Assembly: GCF_013376475.1 (NCBI RefSeq) | Contig: NZ_CP045508.1 | Location: 372,001 to 436,000 of the forward strand | Direction of reading: 5' to 3' | From: Desulfolutivibrio sulfoxidireducens | GTDB lineage: Bacteria; Desulfobacterota; Desulfovibrionia; Desulfovibrionales; Desulfovibrionaceae | DNA: 64,000 nt | Part shown: positions 18,214 to 26,493 of the stretch, piece by piece | Position numbering within the stretch: position 1 is the first letter of the stretch | Layout of the letters: each line of letters opens with the position of its first letter | The notes under the pieces: generated by a model | Seen by the model: the letters and a program-made list of their open reading frames with translations, nothing else | Databases searched by the model: none | Told to the model about the DNA's origin: nothing | Made by a program: the position numbers and the translations under genes

Positions 18214-20298
18214 TTATGTCCTTCCTTTGTCGAGACTCGGTTCGGATTCCAATGTTTCCTCGTGATCCAGGGGGAGGTCCACCACGAAGACCGTGCCCGG
18301 CCCCTTGCCCGTTCCCTGGTTCGGGACGGCCGTTCCCTTCTGGAAAAATCCGGGCGGCACCGGACTTTTGGCGGTGATGGATCCGCCGTGGTCCTCGATG
18401 ATGCCGAACGACACCGAGAGCCCAAGGCCCGTGCCCTGGCCCACGGGTTTGGTGGTGAAAAACGGGTCGAAGATCTTTTGCAGGTTCTCGGCGTCGATGC
18501 CCGCGCCCGTGTCCGCGAACCAGGCGGTCACCTTCTGCCCCGGACTGTCCAGGCGCGAACGAACCAAAAGCAGGCCTCCACCCGGGAGCATGGCGTCGCG
18601 GGCGTTGGTCAAAAGATTGATCCACACCTGCTTGAGCTTCTCCGGGTCGCCGTAGATGATGGGCATGCGCTCGTCCATGTCGGTCATGATGTACACCTTG
18701 TCCAGCCCGAAGGTGTGGCGCACCAGGCTTATGGCCTCCATAAGGGAGTTGTTGAAGCACATCTCCAGCTTTGTGCTGCCGGTTTGCCGGGAAAACCCCA
18801 ACAGATCGGCCACGATCTTGCGGCAGACCTTGGCCTGCTTCTCGATAATTTTCAAGTCCTCATATATTTGGCTGGATTTGTCCACGTCCTCCTGCAAAAG
18901 CTGGGCGTAGCCCAAAATCACGCCCAGGGGGGTGTTTATCTCGTGGGCCACGCCGCCGGCCAGCTTGCCCACGGACTCCATCTTCTGGGACTGGATGAGC
19001 TGTTCCTGAAAGAGCTTGAGCTGGGTCACGTCCCGGGCCGTGCGCAAAAACCCCATGACCCGGCCGTCCTTGTCGAAGACCGGGACGCGCACCACATGCA
19101 GCCACATGTCCCTGTGCCCCCGCTTGGACCGGACCTCACGGTCGAAGGGCAGCCCCGTGCGCAGCACCCGCAGGTCCTCCTCGCGGGTGATTTTGGCCTC
19201 GGACTCGGGAAACAGGTCGAATTCCGTCAGCCCCGCGATCTCTTTGGCCGGACGCCCCACATGCTCGGCATAGGCCTTGTTCACCGCAAGATAGACCAGG
19301 TTGTCCCCGACGAGGCACACGAAGTCCGGGGTGGCGTCGAGGATGGTGCGCATGAGCTGTTCCTGGCGGGAAAGCACGCCCTCGGCCCTCTTGAGTTCCT
19401 CCAGGTGGCTTTTGAGGCTTAAGGCCATGGCGTCGAAGGTCTCGGCCAGGTCCTGGATTTCATCGCCCTTGTTGCGGATGTAGACCGGACAGTTTCGACA
19501 GGACTCCTCCTTGTCCTCAATCTCGGGGTCCGCGCAGTCCGGACACAGGGTCCCGGCCAGATACCAGCAACGCCGGCGGGTGTCGCCGTAGGCCGGGCAG
19601 TGGGTCAGGTCGCATTTCATGATCTCCCAGCAGTTTTCGGCCACCACGGGCCCGGTGCGGATATCCAGGTTGCCCTTGACCACCTCCTCGGCATGTGCCC
19701 GCAGCACCCCGATGCGCCGGGTGACCCGGCGGGCGAAGACGGAACTGATCAGCATGGCCGGGATAAGGGCCGCGCCGGACAGGGTGAAGATGTAAAAGAT
19801 CAGTTTGTTGACGGCAATCTGGGTCTGCGTCCGGGACAACCCCACCCGGGCGGTGCCGAAGCGCGCCCCCACGATCATGATCGGCGCGGCGAAGTCGTAG
19901 ATGTAGTCGTGGCCGGTGAAAAGCAGCCGGATGTTGGCCGCTGTCCCGTCGGCGACCTCGTTGGCGGCCAGAAGCTCCACCGGAAATCCCTGGACAAAGG
20001 TATGCACCAGGACGTTGCCGTCGCGGTCGGTGATGAAGGCGTAGACGTTGTCCTGGACGCCCTTGAGTTCGTCGACCATGTTTTTCAGGCGCAACAGGTC
20101 CATGGCCAGCATGGAATCCGAGGCCCGGGAGGCCAGGTTCTCCGAGAGCACAAGTCCGCGCTTCTTGGTTTCCTCGACCAGGGCCTTTGCGGCCATGCGA
20201 CTGACCATGAAGGCCAACGGCAGGGCGATCAGGGCCACGATGAGCGAGGTGCCGAGATTGATCTTGGTGCGGAACTGGAGCTTGGAGAAAAAGCGCAC
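18214..20298 (-). CDS. Membrane sensor histidine kinase with cysteine-rich insert and PAS domain
   Basis: A 694-aa kinase: transmembrane helix at about 17-33, extracytoplasmic sensor of about 125 residues, second helix at about 168-188, HAMP-like segment interrupted by a cysteine-rich insert (223-270: CWEIMKC, HCPAYG, RCWYLAGTLCPDC, SCRNC), PAS (about 310-425), HisKA with His452 in GGVAHEINTPLGV, and HATPase_c with NLLTNARDAM, DTGAGI and GQGTGLGLSV. The insert has the look of the 'two-CW' type metal or redox module. It starts with GTG overlapping the PhnD stop by one base, so the periplasmic lipoprotein probably feeds it a ligand signal. Confidence 0.9.
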   Translation of the reverse strand: MRFFSKLQFRTKINLGTSLIVALIALPLAFMVSRMAAKALVEETKKRGLVLSENLASRASDSMLAMDLLRLKNMVDELKGVQDNVYAFITDRDGNVLVHTFVQGFPVELLAANEVADGTAANIRLLFTGHDYIYDFAAPIMIVGARFGTARVGLSRTQTQIAVNKLIFYIFTLSGAALIPAMLISSVFARRVTRRIGVLRAHAEEVVKGNLDIRTGPVVAENCWEIMKCDLTHCPAYGDTRRRCWYLAGTLCPDCADPEIEDKEESCRNCPVYIRNKGDEIQDLAETFDAMALSLKSHLEELKRAEGVLSRQEQLMRTILDATPDFVCLVGDNLVYLAVNKAYAEHVGRPAKEIAGLTEFDLFPESEAKITREEDLRVLRTGLPFDREVRSKRGHRDMWLHVVRVPVFDKDGRVMGFLRTARDVTQLKLFQEQLIQSQKMESVGKLAGGVAHEINTPLGVILGYAQLLQEDVDKSSQIYEDLKIIEKQAKVCRKIVADLLGFSRQTGSTKLEMCFNNSLMEAISLVRHTFGLDKVYIMTDMDERMPIIYGDPEKLKQVWINLLTNARDAMLPGGGLLLVRSRLDSPGQKVTAWFADTGAGIDAENLQKIFDPFFTTKPVGQGTGLGLSVSFGIIEDHGGSITAKSPVPPGFFQKGTAVPNQGTGKGPGTVFVVDLPLDHEETLESEPSLDKGRT

Positions 20299-21230
20299 TA
20301 GCGTATCGCCTCCATGGTCTCCAACCCAAGCGTGTCGGCCAACTTCCGCACCGGGTCGTAATCGGCGTCCACGGCCGGGATGATCCCGCGCATGCCCGCG
20401 GTCTCAAGGATGACCGCGTCGTCGGGGCGCCCCATGTCCAGGGCGAACATGGCTGTGGCGATCTTTTCCACCACCGCCGGGTCAAGCCCGGGACGGTGGG
20501 CGTAGACCCAGCCCGGATAGCGCCTGGATTCGGCCAAAACGCGGATCTGGGACAGGTCGATCTTGCCCTCGAGCAAGGGCAGGGTCCCGTCGCGCACCGA
20601 ACCTATGTCGTAGGCCCCGGCGTACACGGCCATGATCACCTTCTCCTGCTTGGCTCCCGGCCCCGGGGCAAAGGCGATTTCCGAGAAATCCTTCCGGGTT
20701 ATGCCGTGGTCGTAAAACTCGCCCAGGGCGTACAGATAGCCGCCGGCCGAGGTCGGGTCCACGGCCAGCCAGCGCTTCCCCCGGCAGTCTTCGAGGTTTT
20801 GGATGTCGCGGTTGTTTTTGCGGGTGATGATCAGGCTGTAAAATTCCGGGGTGCCCGAGGGTTCGACGATCCGGGCGAAGGCCCGGGCTCCGGCCGCGGC
20901 CATGCGGATGTACACGAAGGGGTTGGAGAACGAGATGTCGATCTCGCCGCGCTGCACCATCTTCACATGTTCGTCGAAGGTGTCCGGAAAGATCTGGCGG
21001 ATGGGCAGCCCCGTGGCCTTTTGCAGGTATTCCAGCAGAAGCCGGTGGCGTTCGTAGGACACCGTGTGCGAGTATTGGGGCAGATAGGCGTAGGTCACGG
21101 CCCGCTTGGGCACGACCACGGAGGTCTCCACCCGTCGGGTGAGATCGACCGTGAAGGCGGGTTCGTCGTCGCCGCAGGCGGTGACGAGAAGTAGCAGGAG
21201 GGCGGCCACCAGGGCGGCGGCGTGGCGCAT
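20298..21230 (-). CDS. PhnD-like periplasmic solute-binding lipoprotein
   Basis: A 310-aa lipoprotein: signal MRHAAALVAALLLLLVTACG with the lipidated Cys19, then the phosphate/phosphonate-binding PhnD fold (YLPQYSHTVSYERHRLLLEY, GEIDISFSNPFVYIRMA, WLAVDPTSAGGYLYALGEF, GAYDIGSVRDGTLP). No ABC permease or ATPase is nearby. Instead it overlaps a histidine kinase, an arrangement known for PhnD-type sensory proteins in Deltaproteobacteria, so it likely presents an oxyanion ligand to the kinase rather than importing it. The ligand cannot be read from sequence. The start was chosen at the signal-peptide ATG. Confidence 0.85.
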   Translation of the reverse strand: MRHAAALVAALLLLLVTACGDDEPAFTVDLTRRVETSVVVPKRAVTYAYLPQYSHTVSYERHRLLLEYLQKATGLPIRQIFPDTFDEHVKMVQRGEIDISFSNPFVYIRMAAAGARAFARIVEPSGTPEFYSLIITRKNNRDIQNLEDCRGKRWLAVDPTSAGGYLYALGEFYDHGITRKDFSEIAFAPGPGAKQEKVIMAVYAGAYDIGSVRDGTLPLLEGKIDLSQIRVLAESRRYPGWVYAHRPGLDPAVVEKIATAMFALDMGRPDDAVILETAGMRGIIPAVDADYDPVRKLADTLGLETMEAIR

Positions 21231-21299
21231 GGATGCTCCGTGCGGCGTTAGGCCCGGGGCGCAAGCCAAAAGGCCCGGGCAGGGGGCGCGTCCCCGGGT

Positions 21300-21956
21300 T
21301 CAGGCCGCGTTCGGGTCGGTGGACGGGGCCGCCGCGCCCGGGGGCTGTTGTTTGCCGCTCTGGCCCTTTGGCGGCACTGCCTCGCGCAACACCTCGCTCC
21401 AGGGGATGGGCCTCTCCTCGTCGGCGGGAGGCTGGGCCAGGCCCGGGTCCAGACGCCGCAGCACGGCGACGTGCGGCTTCACCCTGGAATAGGCGATGCG
21501 CACCAGGATATACAGGGGGAAGAACACCGTATTGTAGCCCACGGCATGATCCACCACGGGCAAGGGAATGTCCACCCCCTGGAACCTCCCGGCCAACCAG
21601 CCCAGGGCGAAGGGCACGGGCCAGACGGACACGGAGAACAGCGCCGCCCGGGTGAAAAACGCCTTGCCGAAGGTGTCGTTGGCCAGTCGGTTGGCGGCCT
21701 TGTAGCCCTCCTTGTCGCCCTGGCGCAGGGCGGTGATGGACAGGTTGTGCAGATGCACCATGTCCTTGTTCTGCTTCCGGAAATGCGCCAGGTTGATCCG
21801 GTGGGCCAGGGCCTGGCTTATGTCTCCCACGACCACGGCCAGCAGGGCCAGGACCGTGGACCCCAGATAGAAGCCGATCGCCGGATCGTCGACCAGCCGG
21901 AAAAAAAAGATCAGGCCGGCGTCGAGCAGTCGAGAGATTTCGGAAAGAACATCCAT
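21300..21956 (-). CDS. Three-helix membrane protein with cytoplasmic helical segment, unknown function
   Basis: A 218-aa protein. Hydrophobic segments lie at about residues 8-22, 28-45, 110-130 and 140-160; between them is a charged helical stretch (AHRINLAHFRKQNKDMVHLH, then RQGDKEGYKAANRLAND). The tail is Pro/Ala/Gln-rich and disordered. A helix, long amphipathic hairpin, then helices is reminiscent of the DUF106/EMC3 branch of the Oxa1-YidC superfamily, but the resemblance is by eye only. It lies 69 bases upstream of the PhnD gene on the same strand and may head that operon; the TauE/SafE gene is 270 bases further upstream. Confidence 0.65.
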   Translation of the reverse strand: MDVLSEISRLLDAGLIFFFRLVDDPAIGFYLGSTVLALLAVVVGDISQALAHRINLAHFRKQNKDMVHLHNLSITALRQGDKEGYKAANRLANDTFGKAFFTRAALFSVSVWPVPFALGWLAGRFQGVDIPLPVVDHAVGYNTVFFPLYILVRIAYSRVKPHVAVLRRLDPGLAQPPADEERPIPWSEVLREAVPPKGQSGKQQPPGAAAPSTDPNAA

Positions 21957-22140
21957 GACGGCTCCCATGGGATTGAAAGGGTTGGCCGGGGTTTTCTTGC
22001 GCGTTCTCAACGCCAAGACCAGCGACGTTGCAGCGGGAACGCCCGGTGTGAGGGGAATGCCACGGGGCAGGTTCGTTTGTGCCACCCATCATCTACCATA
22101 CGCCAGACGGCGAGAAAAGCTCGGGCCTTGAACCCATATC

Positions 22141-22171
22141 GGCCGGCGACGGAGGGTGGTCGTCGCCGGCC
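22141..22171 (-). terminator. Hairpin downstream of the TauE/SafE gene
   Basis: A perfect 11-pair stem GGCCGGCGACG/CGTCGCCGGCC with a nine-base loop, about 55 bases beyond the stop codon. There is no T-run, so termination efficiency is uncertain. Confidence 0.45.
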
Positions 22172-22226
22172 GGGGATGCCGTTGCCCCGGGAGTCTCATC
22201 GGGACCACGGGTGTGGAAATGCGCGT

Positions 22227-23378
22227 TTAGCCGAACATCTTGATGTTGAAGAAGCCGCGTAGCGTGTAATCGATGCCCACATAAAAGGCCAAGACGATGA
22301 ACAAGCGCTTGAGCCAGACCTCCGGAATGTACTTGGAAGTCCTGGGCCCCACGACGGAGCCGACCACGACACCCACCAGTTCCAGGCCGATCAGGGTCCA
22401 GTCGATGGGAGTGCCGCCGCCCATGAATTTGGCGATGGAGGTGATCATGCTCACGAGTACAGCCAAGGCCGATGTGCCGGCGGCCAGATACATGGGCAGA
22501 CCGGCCACGCTGGTCAAAAACGGGACCAGGATGAAGCCGCCGCCCACGCCCAGAAAGGCCGCGATGGCGGAAATGACGATGCCGCCGATCAGGGGGATAA
22601 TGGGATTGAAGGAAAATTCCACGCCGTAAAAGGTGAACCTTATTCTGGTCAGGCTCCACAACGTGGTTTTCACGCCCAGGGCCTTGGTGTCCACCTTCTC
22701 CCCCGAGCGTTCCTTCTTGACCGTGCTTTCGAAGGCCTTGACCGCCTCCCTGGCCTTCTTCTTGCTCGCCTGGCCAGCCGGGGTGGTCTCCCAGAGCAGA
22801 TAACAGCCCAGCACCAGGACAAACAGTCCGAAGTAGCCCTGGTACGCGGAGAACGACACCTTACCCGCGGTCAGGCTGACCGAAGCGTAGCTGCCTATGA
22901 TCGAACCTATGCCCAGGGCTACGGCCAAAGGAAGCACCAGGCGGCCCATACGGTAGTAGTTCCAAGAGGAGATGAGCGCGGAAAGACCCGCCAGCCACTG
23001 GTTGGAGGTCCGGATGGAGTCCGTCACCAGTTTGTTCAGTTCAGGGGCCGAGGACTTGAAGCCCTTGGCGTAGGCCCCGAAACCGAAGACCGAAATGTGG
23101 CCCACGCCGGCCATGACCCCGCCAAAGGCGCCGACCGTGGAGAATATCCAGCCCACCCACACGGCCCATACAAAGGCCAGGATCATGTTCACCTGGGGCG
23201 CGCCGTGGATGCCCAGAAAACCCGTCGGCTTGGTGGGATCGATCTGCCCGGCCTCGGCGCCCGAGGGGGCCTTGGCGATGGCGTCGGCCAGACGATCGGC
23301 CCAGGCCGGCTCCAGCCACAGGCACATGACCGCGGCCATGACCCCAAGGACCAGGAATACGTTTTTGGAAAGTCGCAC
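22227..23378 (-). CDS. TauE/SafE family sulfite/organosulfonate-type exporter
   Basis: A 383-aa polytopic protein with a cleavable-looking N-terminus (MRLSKNVFLVLGVMAAVMC...PAWA), about eight to nine helices and the family repeats FSTVGAFGGVMAGVGH and AAFLGVGGGFILVPFLTSVAG; a basic cytoplasmic loop (about 210-250) separates the halves. Members move sulfite, sulfoacetate, taurine-derived or thiosulfate-type anions. The start is decided by aaggagg seven bases before a GTG; an in-frame ATG 27 bases earlier has no ribosome-binding site. In a sulfur-metabolising anaerobe, a sulfur-oxyanion role is plausible. A TTGACA-type promoter candidate lies about 430 bases upstream. Confidence 0.87.
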   Translation of the reverse strand: MRLSKNVFLVLGVMAAVMCLWLEPAWADRLADAIAKAPSGAEAGQIDPTKPTGFLGIHGAPQVNMILAFVWAVWVGWIFSTVGAFGGVMAGVGHISVFGFGAYAKGFKSSAPELNKLVTDSIRTSNQWLAGLSALISSWNYYRMGRLVLPLAVALGIGSIIGSYASVSLTAGKVSFSAYQGYFGLFVLVLGCYLLWETTPAGQASKKKAREAVKAFESTVKKERSGEKVDTKALGVKTTLWSLTRIRFTFYGVEFSFNPIIPLIGGIVISAIAAFLGVGGGFILVPFLTSVAGLPMYLAAGTSALAVLVSMITSIAKFMGGGTPIDWTLIGLELVGVVVGSVVGPRTSKYIPEVWLKRLFIVLAFYVGIDYTLRGFFNIKMFG

Positions 23379-23802
23379 GTCGCTCCTCCTTGCTTGCGCA
23401 TTCATCCGATTTTTTCGTTTTTCGACCGCGTCTCCGGGAACCGCTCCCGGATGCCGCATACCCCGAGGCGGGCATTCCTGCCCGGCCCACCTCTCCATAG
23501 CCATCACAGGCGCCGGATACTCGCCCACGACGTCGGACTCTGCCCCGCCCGACGACTCTACCCGTTCCCCCCCATTCCAACCGGCGCGGATTCCCAGCCG
23601 CGCCGTTCGCCAGGGGCGGACGCACCGTCATCCTCGCGTCATGACCGACTCGGGAAAAGAATGCCCTCTTTTCCTGATGTTCATGATACGGAGACAGGCA
23701 TGTGAGACAACTGCAAAAGATTATCAAAACCAGAAAAAACCAGTTTTCGCCATGCGGCATCGCAAACGGTGCAAGGCGAAAGAAACCTTTTGCAGTATCC
23801 CC

Positions 23803-23831
23803 ATAGATCATTCTGGCGGGGAATGTGTCAA
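23803..23831 (-). promoter_or_regulatory. Candidate sigma-70 promoter upstream of the TauE/SafE gene
   Basis: The minus strand has a perfect TTGACA, a 17-base spacer and ATCTAT, within a low-GC stretch (about 23650-23900) that contrasts with the surroundings. It would give a leader of over 400 bases to the exporter gene, so it may serve another transcript. Confidence 0.35.
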
Positions 23832-23950
23832 GCCTGTTTTCCACGTTCTTTATTTCTCAATGAGCGGGAATAAAAGCACCTTTTTTTTCAAAGGAGCTTC
23901 AATGAGATTGTTCATTTTTGCACAAGCGGGCCATCGCCACCCGGAGTGCC

Positions 23951-24131
23951 GGGGCTGCCGCCCCGGACCTGCGAACCGGGGCTGCCGCCCCGGACCTGCG
24001 AACCGGGGCTGCCGCCCCGGACCTGCGAACCGGGGCTGCCGCCCCGGACCTGCGAACCGGGGCTGCCGCCCCGGACCTGCGAACCGGGGCTGCCGCCCCG
24101 GACCTGCGAACCGGGGCTGCCGCCCCAGACC
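23951..24131. repeat. 27-bp direct tandem repeat array (six full units plus a partial seventh)
   Basis: Units begin at 23951, 23978, 24005, 24032, 24059, 24086 and 24113; the last diverges after GGGGCTGCCGCCCC. The first six are identical. Each contains the small palindrome GGGGC-TGCC-GCCCC followed by GGACCTGCGAACC. The period is a multiple of three, so open frames pass through on both strands, but there are no spacers of unique sequence and no gene context. The same core palindrome is repeated in the opposite orientation at 47390-47463. Confidence 0.92.
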
Positions 24132-24367
24132 CCGCCCGGGGGAAATCATTCCCCCCGGACCCCCCGATTCCGTGGCTTTTTTCCGGCGCGTCGCGCCGGA
24201 AAAAAGCCACGGGAATGCGGCGTGTACGGAGGCAATCCTGTCCACCGGGGAGGGTATCGGGCCATGCAAGACTGATTTCGCCGTGGGCGAACGGCCCGGC
24301 GCGAAGCGACGGTCCGTTCGCCACGGCGAGTCAGGGGTGCAGGGGCCTGAGGCCCCTGCTGGGGGGA

Positions 24368-24388
24368 CCGGGGGGCAAAGCCCCCCGG
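24368..24388. terminator. Hairpin after the ferredoxin-like subunit gene
   Basis: CCGGGGGGC-AAA-GCCCCCCGG, a nine-pair GC stem, lies about 20 bases beyond the stop of the minus-strand gene. Another GC hairpin (GCAGGGGCC/GGCCCCTGC) follows. No T-run is present. Confidence 0.5.
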
Positions 24389-24406
24389 TGTGTTGCGGCA
24401 GTCTGG

Positions 24407-24907
24407 TTAGCGGCGCATGAGCATGCGCTTGGCGTAGTCTTCGCGGGTCGTGGCGGAGGCCTCGTTGGGCCTCACGAAGGAGAGGGCGTGGGCGGTGCAG
24501 CCGGACACGCAGGCCGGGTTTTTCCCGGCATCGATGCGGTCGCGGCAGAAGTCGCATTTCATGACCCGGCCGGTGGAATCGTTCCACTGGGGGATCTGCC
24601 AGGGGCAGGCCCGGATGCAGGCCTTGCATCCCACGCACAAATCATCGTTGAGGTAGACGATGCCGTCCTCGCGCCGGATCATGGCCCCGGTGGGGCAGGC
24701 GGCGACGCACCAGGGACGTTCGCAGTGGAAGCAGGGCATGAACAGGTTGAGCATGCGCGGCTTGCCTTTCTGGAGAACGGGGCCCACGGAGACCAGTTTC
24801 CCCAGCCGGGCGTCCGGTGGGGCCTGGTTTTTCATTTGGCAGTGCACCTCACAGGCATGACAGGATATGCAACGTTCTTGATCGAGGACGATATGGTATT
24901 TGCTCAT
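24407..24907 (-). CDS. Four-cluster ferredoxin-type electron-transfer subunit (PsrB/HycB-like)
   Basis: A 166-aa protein with four Cys clusters: CISCHACEVHC (13-23), CFHCERPWCVAACP (about 59-72), CVGCKACIRACP (about 91-102), and CDFCRDRI...CVSGC (about 118-138). This is the pattern of the beta subunits of molybdopterin oxidoreductases (PhsB, PsrB, DmsB, HycB), which wire an active site to a membrane partner or quinone. No membrane anchor or molybdoenzyme directly follows. It is the last gene of the nuoABCDHI operon, 50 bases after nuoI, and a molybdopterin oxidoreductase is encoded divergently at the other end. I infer it bridges that enzyme, or another donor, to the complex I module. Confidence 0.88.
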   Translation of the reverse strand: MSKYHIVLDQERCISCHACEVHCQMKNQAPPDARLGKLVSVGPVLQKGKPRMLNLFMPCFHCERPWCVAACPTGAMIRREDGIVYLNDDLCVGCKACIRACPWQIPQWNDSTGRVMKCDFCRDRIDAGKNPACVSGCTAHALSFVRPNEASATTREDYAKRMLMRR

Positions 24908-24957
24908 GCGGAGGCTCCTGATCGGCGTGTGGGAGCCAGCGCGGATTCACGGAAGCC

Positions 24958-25512
24958 TTATGGCGCGGCTTTGTTGCCCTTTTTTGCAGCCTGGCTTTTG
25001 AGCCGGGCCAGGAGGTCGATCATGAAATCCTCGCGGCTTTCGCCGATGAGATAGACGTTTTGGGAGAACCGCAGGGACTTGGCCGGGCAGGCGCGTTCGC
25101 ACTGACCGCACAGGCTGCACTTGGAATAGTCCAGGAAAAACTGTAACGGGGCCTTGGATTTTTCCGGGGCTGCGGTTTTTTCGGTTTTGGGGATGAGCTT
25201 CCCGGCGACCACACCCGCGGCCGGGGCATCGGCCTTGGGCTTGGGGGTCTTGGGAGGGCCGACCACAGTCAGACAGTTCGACGGGCAGGCGTCGGCGCAG
25301 GCCCCGCAGGCAACGCAGCGGGGGGTGAACGGATCGTCATCCTTGGCCACGAGTTCCACGTGTCCCCGGTAGGTGGACATGTTGTCCACGGACTGCCAGG
25401 GGTAGATCACGGTGATCGTCGGCTTGACGAAATTTTTTCCGGTGATGCCAAGCCCGATGAGCAGGCTTTTGGCGTAATCCCAGACTTCCTTGCAGGACTC
25501 GGAGACGCTCAT
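24958..25512 (-). CDS. nuoI: NADH-quinone oxidoreductase-type subunit I (2x[4Fe-4S])
   Basis: A 184-aa peripheral-arm subunit. The two cluster motifs CVACGACADACP and CSLCGQCERACP supply N6a/N6b-type clusters that pass electrons to subunit B. An Ala/Pro/Lys-rich insertion of about 45 residues separates them, longer than in standard NuoI. The N-terminal part (LLIGLGITGKNFVKPTITVIYP) matches the membrane-contacting stretch of the family. It lies three bases after nuoH and 50 bases before the four-cluster ferredoxin gene. Confidence 0.9.
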   Translation of the reverse strand: MSVSESCKEVWDYAKSLLIGLGITGKNFVKPTITVIYPWQSVDNMSTYRGHVELVAKDDDPFTPRCVACGACADACPSNCLTVVGPPKTPKPKADAPAAGVVAGKLIPKTEKTAAPEKSKAPLQFFLDYSKCSLCGQCERACPAKSLRFSQNVYLIGESREDFMIDLLARLKSQAAKKGNKAAP

Positions 25513-25515
25513 GGA

Positions 25516-26493
25516 CTATCCTCCCAGGCGCACGACCACGGCCGTGCCGGCCAAAACGATCAGGGCAATCGGGGTGAGCCGCTTCCAGCTTAAGTTGAGG
25601 AGTTGGTCGAAGCGGACCCGGGGATAGGTCCAGCGCAACCAGATGATCAAAAGCAGAATGGCGTAGAGCTTCAGCAGAAACCACCAGACGCCGGAGGCGA
25701 TCGGCCCTTGGTAGCCGCCCAGGAACAGGGCGGTGGCCACGCCGCTGACCACGATCATGTTGGCGTATTCGGCCAGAAAGAACAGGCCGAAGCCCATGCC
25801 GGAATATTCGGTGTGGAACCCGGCGGTGAGCTCGGATTCGGCCTCGGGCAGATCGAAGGGGGCGCGGTTGGTCTCGGCCACGGAGCAAATCAAAAAGATG
25901 ATGAAGGCCAAGGGGTTTTGTATGGCGTACCACTGCCACGGCCAGGGGCCCTGGGCCTCGGTCACGGCGTAGAGGTCGAGCGAGCCGGCCATGAAGGCCA
26001 CGGCCAGGACGGACAAAAGAAGCGGGACCTCGTAGGCCACGGACTGGGCCACGGCCCGGGCCGCGCCCAAAACGCCCCACTTGTTGCCCGAGCCCCATCC
26101 GGCCAGACACAGGGCAATGACGTTGACCCCGGAGAAGGCCAGGATGAGCACCAGCCCGAGGTTTATGTCGATGGCCTTGAGGTTGGCGTCGAAGGGCAGG
26201 GGCAGCAGACACAGGGCCACGGGCATGAAGGCGAGCAGGGGTGCGGCCCAGAAAAGGACGCGGTCGCCCTTGAAAGGGGTCAGAAGCTGTTTGCCAACCA
26301 GTTTGAGGGCGTCCACCAGGGGTTGCAGCAGGCCCTGGGGACCGACATGCAGGGGACCGGGACGGCGTTGCACATATCCGGCCACCTTGCGTTCGGCGTA
26401 CACCAAAAGCAGGCCGTTTAAGCCCACGAAGGCGAAGATGGCGGCCAGGGCCAGGATCAGACGCACCAGCGGATCGGCGAGGCTTATGGTCAT
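25516..26493 (-). CDS. nuoH: NADH-quinone oxidoreductase-type subunit H
   Basis: A 325-aa protein with eight predicted helices, normal for NuoH. Family motifs seen are VYAERKVAGYVQRRPGPLHV (residues about 31-50), the acidic quinone-channel loop SVAETNRAPFDLPEAESEL, and FLAEYAN. NuoH forms the quinone chamber entrance and couples redox to proton movement. The stop codon lies three bases before nuoI; its start overlaps the nuoD stop by four bases (ATGA). Confidence 0.95.
   Translation of the reverse strand: MTISLADPLVRLILALAAIFAFVGLNGLLLVYAERKVAGYVQRRPGPLHVGPQGLLQPLVDALKLVGKQLLTPFKGDRVLFWAAPLLAFMPVALCLLPLPFDANLKAIDINLGLVLILAFSGVNVIALCLAGWGSGNKWGVLGAARAVAQSVAYEVPLLLSVLAVAFMAGSLDLYAVTEAQGPWPWQWYAIQNPLAFIIFLICSVAETNRAPFDLPEAESELTAGFHTEYSGMGFGLFFLAEYANMIVVSGVATALFLGGYQGPIASGVWWFLLKLYAILLLIIWLRWTYPRVRFDQLLNLSWKRLTPIALIVLAGTAVVVRLGG

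Larger units (their letters stand above)
23379..24406. other. 1-kb intergenic region: low-GC segment plus hairpin-rich repeats
   Basis: No gene is supported. From 23650 to 23910 the DNA is unusually AT-rich, ending in caaaggagcttcaATG, a start-like site that runs straight into the tandem array. Then come the 27-bp array (23951-24131), a CCCGGGGGAAATCATTCCCC element (24135-24158), a long perfect hairpin CCGTGGCTTTTTTCCGGCGC.../...GCCACGG (24170-24212), a GGCGAACGG/CCGTTCGCC inverted pair, GCAGGGGCC/GGCCCCTGC and the hairpin at 24368-24388 that follows the ferredoxin-like gene. Confidence 0.6.

Noticed and set aside
23379-23405. ATG at 23403-23405 as the start of the TauE/SafE gene
   Set aside because: No ribosome-binding site precedes it, whereas aaggagg lies at the right distance from the GTG ending at 23378, directly before the signal-anchor.
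23951-24131. Possible CRISPR array
   Set aside because: Units are contiguous direct repeats without unique spacers, and no cas gene is present.
23899-24324. Open reading frames through the 27-bp array on both strands (nine-residue repeat peptides)
   Set aside because: The repeat period is a multiple of three, which opens every frame; there is no domain before or after, base composition not codon bias explains it, and all three frames on each strand look alike.
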